Under the pieces are notes generated by a model, which saw nothing but the letters and a program-made list of their open reading frames with translations, did no database searches and was not told where the DNA came from. From Sulfuriferula multivorans (GTDB lineage: Bacteria; Pseudomonadota; Gammaproteobacteria; Burkholderiales; Sulfuriferulaceae), in contig NZ_BGOW01000038.1 of assembly GCF_003851125.1 (NCBI RefSeq), forward strand, positions 28,352 to 92,351: a stretch of 64,000 bases of DNA, given 5' to 3'. A program made the position numbers and the translations under genes. The stretch's first letter is position 1; each line of letters starts with the position of its first letter. Positions 57,940-64,000 of the stretch are shown piece by piece.

Positions 57940-58549
57940 CCATAACCTTCATCCACTAGGGTTCCTAGGAGAGTTGCGAGCCCGAGCCGGAGAGAACATT
58001 GTTCTAAATTTTAGTAAATACAGTTATCGCCGAAGAGAACGGCGAGACGAGAGAGTGTCTTTTGCGGTGCCAATTTGCGAGGTGACCCCCAAATGGCTGC
58101 TTAGTCAGTTAAAGGGTCTCCAGCCATATCAGGAACTCGCGATTGAGTCGCGAGTTCAGGTGAACGGCCTTCGCAGGCACATTCCAATGTTAGATTTCCA
58201 CGGAATGAGAAAGGGACAACTGCTTGCCATTATGGAAGTTTTTCCTGATTACTATGCGGAAGGCATGCAGGTTTACTTCTCAGGTCGCTCATTTCACGCG
58301 TACTTCCCGCACCTTCTCACTTCGCGACAGTGGGTGAAGTTCATGGGCTCTGCGCTGTTGTGCAATACACCGTCGTCAGATGTAATTGATCAACGTTGGG
58401 TCGGACATAGGTTGATCGGTGGGTACGCAGCTCTGCGTTGGAGCAATAATACCCCTCAGCACTCTCACTATCCGACCCGAATTGATTTGAAGATGTTGGA
58501 TCTACCATTCTCGGAGAAGTCCAAGCTTCTTCATGTGGGTCGATCGTAG
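57923..58549 (+). CDS. Unknown protein with primase-polymerase-like motifs, paired with the dGTPase
   Basis: A 208-residue protein overlapping the dGTPase gene by 17 bp, with AGG upstream of ATG 57923. No named family is recognised. The middle has VYFSGRSFHAYFPHLL (S120 to H125), like the SGRGxH motif II of archaeo-eukaryotic primases and PrimPols. D91-F-H93 in IPMLDFHG may stand for motif I, and D156 with LRWSNNTPQ for motif III. The DxD/DxE acidic pair is not clear, so it may bind but not polymerise nucleotides. Fold assignment is tentative. Confidence 0.7.
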   Translation: MATDINHNLHPLGFLGELRARAGENIVLNFSKYSYRRRERRDERVSFAVPICEVTPKWLLSQLKGLQPYQELAIESRVQVNGLRRHIPMLDFHGMRKGQLLAIMEVFPDYYAEGMQVYFSGRSFHAYFPHLLTSRQWVKFMGSALLCNTPSSDVIDQRWVGHRLIGGYAALRWSNNTPQHSHYPTRIDLKMLDLPFSEKSKLLHVGRS

Positions 58550-58977
58550 TTCGAACGGGATAGAGCACTATCAATCATCAGATATGGCCAGGAACCGACG
58601 CAGTATCCACCGAACGACTGGTGTTGGCCGAAACCGGACCGACCTTCCGGCTACGTTCCATAACAAATTCCGAATACTCAAAACGCCCCGCTCAGCGTGG
58701 TGTTTTGTCCAGTCCAATTCAGGCATATTTTGACGCGCTGCGCGCGCAACAGCAGTCAGCCTTCTGCCGAAAAATCAGCGTAATTGGCGAGCTTGCCGAG
58801 TAGTGCCTGCACTGGATTGCAGCACGATCGCCACGCATGCACCCGCTTGAATCAAGTTTTGCCCTTTCCTTACGCCGCGCACCTTATCAGTGCGCAATGT
58901 CTATACTGGGTTCATGCAAGTGTCATGCAATGGCACCAATTGCCCTCAATCCAGTCCAATATCTGACGTTATTGATT
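58550..58977. other. Non-coding stretch between the island and prkA
   Basis: No convincing gene. An imperfect hairpin with AAAACGCC and GGTGTTTT arms (58680-58706) may terminate the island transcript. Towards the right GC rises again. No repeat or attachment site identified. Confidence 0.5.
58680..58706 (+). terminator. Imperfect terminator-like hairpin after the island genes
   Basis: Arms AAAACGCCCCGCT and AGCGTGGTGTTTT pair with two mismatches and end in TTTT. About 130 bp after the primase-like gene. Confidence 0.4.
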
Positions 58978-58993
58978 TGGCATGCGCCTTGCT
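58978..58993 (+). promoter_or_regulatory. Sigma54-type promoter of prkA-yeaH-spoVR
   Basis: TGGCAT-N5-TTGCT: the -24 GG (58979-58980) and -12 GC (58991-58992) are 10 nt apart, as required, and only the sixth base departs from TGGCAC-N5-TTGCW. Transcription would start about 35 nt before ATG 59038. The E. coli yeaGH operon is also sigma54-dependent. Confidence 0.65.
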
Positions 58994-59037
58994 CGAGTCA
59001 GTGCAGTACCCGATTGTTCATCAATTAGGAGTTCGTT

Positions 59038-60957
59038 ATGGGTTTATTCAATCAGTACATCGAACGTTACCGCCGCGAGGAAGAGGAATACTCGCTGGAG
59101 GAATTCCTGGATATATGCAAACAGGATCCGTCCGCCTACGCCAGTGCTGCGGAACGCATGCTGGCGGCCATCGGCGAGGCGGAACTGCTCGATACCCGCC
59201 AGAACCCGCGCATGTCGCGCATTTTTTCCAACAAGGTCATCAAGGTCTATCCGGCATTCAAGGATTTCTATGGCATGGAGGAAACGATAGAGCAGATCGT
59301 GTCCTATTTCCGCCACGCCGCGCAGGGGCTGGAAGAACGCAAGCAGATTCTGTATCTGCTGGGGCCGGTGGGCGGGGGTAAATCGTCACTGGCGGAAAAA
59401 CTCAAACACCTGATGGAAAAAGCACCGTTCTACGCCATCAAGGGTTCGCCGGTGAACGATTCGCCGCTGTCGCTGTTTGCTGCGGACGAGGATGGCGATA
59501 TTCTGGAGCAGGAATACGGTATTGCACGCCGCTATCTGGGCAAGGTGCTGTCGCCGTGGGCGGTCAAGCGCCTGCACGAATACAACGGGGACATCACAAA
59601 ATTCCGCGTGGTCAAGCGCTGGCCTTCGGTACTGGGGCAAATGGGGATTTCCAAGACCGAACCGGGCGACGAAAATAATCAGGATATTTCCTCGCTGGTG
59701 GGTAAGGTCGATATCCGTAAGCTGGAAAAATATTCGCAGGATGACGTCGATGCCTACAGCTTTTCCGGTGGACTATGTCTGTCCAACCAGGGGTTGATGG
59801 AATTCGTCGAGATGTTCAAGGCGCCGATCAAGGTGCTGCACCCGCTGCTGACTGCCACGCAGGAAGGCAACTACAAGGGCACCGAGGGCTTCGGCGCGAT
59901 CCCGTTCGACGGCGTGATACTGGCGCACAGCAACGAGTCGGAGTGGACGACGTTCCGCAACAACAAGAACAACGAAGCGTTTCTCGACCGTATCTATATC
60001 GTTAAGGTGCCGTATTGCCTGCGCGTGTCCGAGGAGGTAAAAATTTACGAGAAGCTGATGCAGCACAGCTCGTTGTCGGAAGCGCCGTGCGCCCCCGGCA
60101 CGCTGGAAATGCTGGCGCGGTTTTCGGTGCTCACGCGGCTGAAAGAGCCGGAAAACTCCAGCATCTATTCCAAGATGCGCATCTATGATGGCGACAACCT
60201 CAAGGACACCGACCCCAAGGCCAAGAGCTATCAGGAATACCGCGATTTTGCCGGGGTGGACGAGGGCATGACCGGAATTTCCACGCGCTTCGCGTTCAAG
60301 ATTCTGTCGCGCGTGTTCAACTTCGACCACACCGAGGTCGCTGCCAACCCGGTACATCTGCTCTACATACTGGAACAGCAGATCGAGCAGGAGCAATTTG
60401 CACCCGAAGTGGAACAACGTTACGTCGCCTACCTGAAAGAATTTTTGTCGCCGCATTACGCCGAGTACATCGAGAAGGAATTGCAGACGGCCTATCTCGA
60501 GTCCTATTCGGAATATGGTCAGAATATCTTCGACCGTTACGTGACCTACGCCGACATGTGGATCCAGGATCAGGAATACCGCGACCCGGACACCGGCGAA
60601 AGCCTTGACCGCGGCCAGCTCAACGCGGAGCTGGAAAAAATCGAGAAGGCTGCCAGCATCGCCAATCCGAAGGACTTCCGCCATGAGGTGGTCAACTTCG
60701 TACTGCGTGCGCGCGCCCAGAATCACGGCAAGAACCCGGCCTGGACCAGCTATGAAAAGCTGCGCGTGGTGATCGAGAAACGCATGTTCTCCAGCACCGA
60801 AGACCTGCTGCCGGTGATTTCCTTCAACGCCAAGGCGTCCAGCGAAGAGCAGAAAAAGCATCACGACTTCGTCCAGCGCATGGTGACCAAAGGTTACACT
60901 GACAAGCAGGTGCGCTTGCTGGCCGAATGGTATCTGCGCGCCCGTAAAACCTCATGA
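59038..60957 (+). CDS. prkA: PrkA-family serine protein kinase (YeaG)
   Basis: A 639-residue AAA+/kinase-like protein. The Walker A loop GPVGGGKSS is at residues 109-117, and the C-terminal part holds the PrkA kinase domain. Family segments include FKDFYGMEETIEQIVSYF, AYSFSGGLCLSNQGLMEFVEMFK and MTGISTRFAFKILSRVF. In enterobacteria it acts in nitrogen starvation and stationary phase. An AGGAG site precedes the ATG. It heads a three-gene operon with yeaH and spoVR. Confidence 0.95.
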   Translation: MGLFNQYIERYRREEEEYSLEEFLDICKQDPSAYASAAERMLAAIGEAELLDTRQNPRMSRIFSNKVIKVYPAFKDFYGMEETIEQIVSYFRHAAQGLEERKQILYLLGPVGGGKSSLAEKLKHLMEKAPFYAIKGSPVNDSPLSLFAADEDGDILEQEYGIARRYLGKVLSPWAVKRLHEYNGDITKFRVVKRWPSVLGQMGISKTEPGDENNQDISSLVGKVDIRKLEKYSQDDVDAYSFSGGLCLSNQGLMEFVEMFKAPIKVLHPLLTATQEGNYKGTEGFGAIPFDGVILAHSNESEWTTFRNNKNNEAFLDRIYIVKVPYCLRVSEEVKIYEKLMQHSSLSEAPCAPGTLEMLARFSVLTRLKEPENSSIYSKMRIYDGDNLKDTDPKAKSYQEYRDFAGVDEGMTGISTRFAFKILSRVFNFDHTEVAANPVHLLYILEQQIEQEQFAPEVEQRYVAYLKEFLSPHYAEYIEKELQTAYLESYSEYGQNIFDRYVTYADMWIQDQEYRDPDTGESLDRGQLNAELEKIEKAASIANPKDFRHEVVNFVLRARAQNHGKNPAWTSYEKLRVVIEKRMFSSTEDLLPVISFNAKASSEEQKKHHDFVQRMVTKGYTDKQVRLLAEWYLRARKTS

Positions 60958-60970
60958 TGGAATTGTTGCC

Positions 60971-62236
60971 ATGAGCCAGCTCGTCGATCGCCGCCTGTCC
61001 GGCAAAAACCGCAGCGCCGTCAACCGCCAGCGCTTTCTGCGCCGTTTCAAGGTGCAGATACGCGAAGCTGTGAAGCAGGCGGTTTCCAGCCGCAAGGTGG
61101 CTGATCTGGCGCGCGGGGAGAAGATTTCCATACCTGCCAAAGGCATGTCCGAGCCGGCATTCCATCACGGCCCGGGCGGCCGCCGCAACATCGTCCATCC
61201 CGGCAACCGTGAGTTCGTGCGCGGCGACAAGGCAGATCGCCCCCCCAGCGGCGGCGGAGGTGGGGGCGGCGGCAGCGCCTCGGAAGACGCCGAAGGCATG
61301 GACGATTTTGTGTTCGAACTGTCGCGTGAAGAATTCATGGACTATTTCTTCCAGGATCTGGCGCTGCCGGACATGGTAAAGAAACAGCTCGCCGCCGTGC
61401 CCGAGGTGAAACGCACACGCGCCGGTTTCGTCAGTCAGGGCAACCCGTCCAGTCTGCACGTGGTGCGCTCCATGAAACAGGCCATCGGCAGGCGTATGGC
61501 GATGTCATCCAGCCCGCGCGAAGCTCTGCGCGAAGCCGAAGAAGCGTTGCAGCAACTGCTGGATCAAGGCCGCGACGCCAGCCCTGAAGCCGACGCCCTG
61601 CGTGAGGAAATAGTCAGTCTCAAGGCACGCATTGCCGCCGTGCCTTTCATCGATACCTGGGACTTGCGCTATGCCAACCGGGTAGACAAACCCACGCCGA
61701 GCAGTCAGGCCGCGATGTTCTGCCTGATGGATGTATCCGGCTCAATGGACGAAAACCGCAAAAATATCGCCAAGCGCTTTTTCATGCTGCTCTACCTGTT
61801 CCTTACCAAAAGCTACGAGCGCATCGATCTGGTGTTCATTCGCCACCACACGACGGCCAAAGAGGTCGATGAGGAGGATTTCTTTTCTTCGCGGGAATCC
61901 GGCGGCACAGTGGTATCGAGCGCGCTGGTGCTGATGCGCGACATCATCCGCGAGCGTTATCCTACAGCCAACTGGAACATCTACGCCGCGCAGGCGTCGG
62001 ATGGCGACAACTGGGAAAACGATTCGCCGCGCTGCCGGGAACTGCTGGTGCAGGACATTCTGCCCCTGGCGCAGTATTTCGCTTACGTCGAAATCGAAAC
62101 CGAACAGCCGCAAAGCCTGTGGCGTGAATACGCTCAGGTCAGTGCAGCCAGCCGCCGCTTTGCCATGCAGCGTATCCTCACACTGGAAGACATCTACCCG
62201 GTATTTCGTGAACTGTTCAGGAAAAAGGTGGCCTGA
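60971..62236 (+). CDS. yeaH: YeaH/YhbH family protein (DUF444, VWA-like)
   Basis: A 421-residue protein. The N-terminal third is basic, then comes a Gly-rich linker (around residues 93-100) and a von Willebrand A-like domain with the metal-ion site CLMDVSGSMDENRK. It is the usual partner of PrkA, possibly an adaptor. It begins 13 bp after prkA and ends 1 bp before the spoVR start. Confidence 0.94.
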   Translation: MSQLVDRRLSGKNRSAVNRQRFLRRFKVQIREAVKQAVSSRKVADLARGEKISIPAKGMSEPAFHHGPGGRRNIVHPGNREFVRGDKADRPPSGGGGGGGGSASEDAEGMDDFVFELSREEFMDYFFQDLALPDMVKKQLAAVPEVKRTRAGFVSQGNPSSLHVVRSMKQAIGRRMAMSSSPREALREAEEALQQLLDQGRDASPEADALREEIVSLKARIAAVPFIDTWDLRYANRVDKPTPSSQAAMFCLMDVSGSMDENRKNIAKRFFMLLYLFLTKSYERIDLVFIRHHTTAKEVDEEDFFSSRESGGTVVSSALVLMRDIIRERYPTANWNIYAAQASDGDNWENDSPRCRELLVQDILPLAQYFAYVEIETEQPQSLWREYAQVSAASRRFAMQRILTLEDIYPVFRELFRKKVA

Positions 62237-62237
62237 G

Positions 62238-63752
62238 ATGACCGATACAAAGCCCGTCGCCGAACGCCGGCCTTTGTCCGAAGGTTCCGAATGGACCTTC
62301 GAACTGCTCGACACCTACGACCGTGAGATCGGCCTGGCCGCCGCGCACTACGGACTGGACACCTACCCGCGCCAGATCGAGGTCATCACCTCCGAACAGA
62401 TGATCGACGCCTACGCCTCGGTCGGCATGCCGGTCGGCTATCACCACTGGTCCTACGGCAAAGGCTTTTTGTCCACGCAAAAAAGCTACCAGCGCGGCCA
62501 GATGGGGCTGGCCTACGAAATCGTCATCAATTCCAGCCCGTGCATCGCCTACCTGATGGAAGAAAACACCATGACCATGCAGGCGCTGGTGATCGCGCAT
62601 GCCGCCTATGGCCACAATTCGTTTTTCAAGGGCAATTACCTGTTCCGCACCTGGACCGACGCCGAGGGCATCCTCGACTACCTGGTATTCGCGCGCAATT
62701 TTATCGCCGAATGCGAGCAGCGCCACGGCGAAGAAGCCGTCGAAGACATGCTCGACTCGTGCCACGCCCTGATGAACTATGGTGTAGACCGTTACAAGCG
62801 CCCGACCCGGCTCTCCATGGCCAAGGAACAGGCGCGCCTGATCGAGCGCGAAACCTACCTGCAGTCCCAGGTCAACGACCTGTGGCGCACCCTGCCCACC
62901 CGGAGGCCCGAAGGTGAACGGCGCAAGACCAGCCGCTTTCCTGCCGAGCCGCAAGAAAATCTGCTGTACTTCATCGAAAAAAACGCCCCGCGTCTCGAAC
63001 CATGGCAGCGCGAAATCGTCCGGATCGTCAGGAAGATCGCCCAGTATTTCTACCCCCAACGCCAGACCCAGGTGATGAACGAAGGCTGGGCTACGTTCTG
63101 GCACTACACCCTGTTAAATCACCTGTACGACGCGGGAAAGCTCACCGATGGCTTCATGATGGAATTCCTGCAAAGCCACACCAATGTGGTTTACCAGCCG
63201 CCGTTTCACAGCCGCGCCTACAGTGGCATCAACCCTTACGCTCTGGGGTTTTCGATGTTTCAGGACATTCGCCGCATATGCGAACACCCCACCGACGAAG
63301 ACCGCCACTGGTTCCCGGAACTGGCCGGTAGCGACTGGAAGCAGTCGCTTGATTTCGCCATGCGCAACTTCAAGGACGAAAGCTTCATCGCCCAGTACCT
63401 GTCGCCCAAACTCATCCGCGACTTCAAACTATTCGCCGTGTGCGACGACGACAGCGAAGACAAGCTCGAAATCAGCGCCATCCATGACGACGCCGGCTAT
63501 CGCGCGGTGCGCCAGCGCCTGGCCGAACAATACAACCTCGGCAACCGTGAACCCAACATCCAGGTCTACAACGTCGACGCCTACGGTGACCGCGCCCTGA
63601 CCTTGCGCCACTACATGCACGATCGCCGCCCGCTCGGCGACACCACCCCGGAAATGCTGCGCCACATAGCGCGCCTGTGGGGCTACAACGTGCGGATGGA
63701 AAGCGTGGATCAGGACGGAATAGCTACCACCGTGGGACTGTGCGAAGTTTGA
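62238..63752 (+). CDS. spoVR: SpoVR/YcgB family protein
   Basis: A 504-residue SpoVR homologue with the N-terminal DTYDREIGLAAAHYGLDTYPRQIEVITSEQM, then MPVGYHHWSYGK and MNEGWATFWHY. Family members act with PrkA and YeaH in stress or sporulation; the mechanism is unknown. ATG 62238 follows the yeaH stop with one base between. Last complete gene of the window. Confidence 0.94.
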   Translation: MTDTKPVAERRPLSEGSEWTFELLDTYDREIGLAAAHYGLDTYPRQIEVITSEQMIDAYASVGMPVGYHHWSYGKGFLSTQKSYQRGQMGLAYEIVINSSPCIAYLMEENTMTMQALVIAHAAYGHNSFFKGNYLFRTWTDAEGILDYLVFARNFIAECEQRHGEEAVEDMLDSCHALMNYGVDRYKRPTRLSMAKEQARLIERETYLQSQVNDLWRTLPTRRPEGERRKTSRFPAEPQENLLYFIEKNAPRLEPWQREIVRIVRKIAQYFYPQRQTQVMNEGWATFWHYTLLNHLYDAGKLTDGFMMEFLQSHTNVVYQPPFHSRAYSGINPYALGFSMFQDIRRICEHPTDEDRHWFPELAGSDWKQSLDFAMRNFKDESFIAQYLSPKLIRDFKLFAVCDDDSEDKLEISAIHDDAGYRAVRQRLAEQYNLGNREPNIQVYNVDAYGDRALTLRHYMHDRRPLGDTTPEMLRHIARLWGYNVRMESVDQDGIATTVGLCEV

Positions 63753-63769
63753 ACCTGAAAAAATCAGTT

Positions 63770-63800
63770 AGCCACAGAGAACACAGAGTTCACAGAGGCA
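63770..63800 (+). repeat. CACAGAG-type short repeat
   Basis: CCACAGAGAACACAGAG followed by TTCACAGAGG shows three CACAGAG-like units at 9-12 nt spacing just after spoVR. Similar strings occur scattered in many proteobacterial genomes. No other copy was noticed in this window. Confidence 0.5.
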
Positions 63801-63909
63801 ACGGGGTTCGCAGGGATGGGTGGCTTGTCGCCCAACTCGCAAAAACCATTGGTTGCCGTAAATATTGGCTTCACCCATCAGGTGAATCGGAAAAATAGGT
63901 GGAAACCGC

Positions 63910-64000
63910 GAGGGTGTAAATAATTTTGTGTAAACGGTCATTAGGCAGGAGACTGCCACCTCCAAAGGAAAACCATGACCAAACGCAAAGTAGTACAGCC
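63910..64000 (+). mobile_element. Possible left end of an insertion sequence, cut by the window edge
   Basis: GAGGGTGTAAATAATTTTGT followed by GTAAACGG, then a short leader and a new start codon, resembles the left terminal repeat and transposase start of IS256-family elements. The right end lies outside the window, so terminal repeats and target duplication cannot be confirmed. Confidence 0.4.
63975..64000 (+). CDS. Start of a new gene, truncated by the window end
   Basis: An AAAGGA ribosome site followed by ATG at 63975 opens a frame reading MTKRKVVQ up to the last base. The product cannot be identified from eight residues; a transposase is suspected from the upstream terminal-repeat-like sequence. 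Confidence 0.55.

Noticed and set aside
58931..58943. TGGCAC...TTGC as a sigma54 promoter
   Set aside because: The GG and GC elements are 8 nt apart instead of 10; the box at 58978 has correct spacing.
59773..60864. 363-codon open frame on the minus strand
   Set aside because: Shadow of prkA, rich in Leu, Val and His as expected from antisense reading.
61250..61275. Gly-coding GGC/GGT run in yeaH as a phase-variable repeat
   Set aside because: The run is irregular and in frame within the known Gly-rich linker of the family; no frameshift is implied.

Overview
The window is a betaproteobacterial chromosome segment with moderately high GC. Diagnostic gene orders are rpsU-yqeY-dnaG-rpoD, gpmI-envC-ctpA-moeB, gshA-gshB with a mannose-type EIIA, HPr and EI, birA-coaX, ubiC-ubiA, and yicC-gmk-rpoZ-spoT-ridA-recG divergent from a kinase, a PP2C phosphatase, rph, rdgB and hemW. 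Many periplasmic cytochromes, a rhodanese, a DsrE-like protein and a cupredoxin suggest a respiratory, possibly sulfur- or iron-oxidising member of the Nitrosomonadales. The genus is not determined. Nearly every base is coding, and many genes overlap by 4 bp (ATGA).

Layout. 1-4.7 kb: macromolecular synthesis operon and a tRNA with anticodon CAU. 4.9-11 kb: slmA and the minus-strand gpmI-envC-ctpA-(unknown)-moeB run. 11-18.9 kb: an ArsR-family regulator with two cysteines spaced like persulfide sensors, then tolC, adaptor, RND pump, DUF2892, rhodanese, grx and trxC. 18.9-19.2 kb: a 271-bp non-coding inverted-repeat element. 19.2-27.4 kb: alkA, the regulatory PTS and glutathione synthesis genes, interrupted by a cassette (cytochrome c, ferritin-like protein, ECF sigma factor, apbE). 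27.5-34.2 kb: accessory region with an orphan gene, a second ECF sigma/anti-sigma pair, a DsrE-like protein, a cupredoxin and a metallophosphoesterase. 34.3-56.2 kb: mostly housekeeping genes, with a cytochrome c / metallophosphoesterase / di-haem peroxidase block inserted between rph and rdgB. 56.2-59 kb: AT-richer island with a dGTPase-like gene and a primase-like gene. 59-63.8 kb: prkA-yeaH-spoVR behind a sigma54-type promoter. The right edge cuts a new gene, possibly a transposase.

How the genes work together. The 11-18.4 kb block reads as a reactive-sulfur-responsive export and sulfur-relay module: the regulator and a split version of YgaP (DUF2892 plus rhodanese) recall the ygaV-ygaP pair of E. 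coli, here with a complete tripartite pump. The ECF sigma factor at 32.25 kb shares the pattern GGAATA-N16-GGTAT with two other promoters, those of the DsrE-like gene and of the metallophosphoesterase-cupredoxin operon, so these probably form a small periplasmic redox regulon. The 56.5-58.5 kb pair is the best candidate for an undescribed system. An HD-domain dNTP triphosphohydrolase, frameshifted at an A9 tract just after its start codon, overlaps a gene whose product carries a primase-polymerase-like SGRxFH motif. Phage defence is a reasonable but untested guess.
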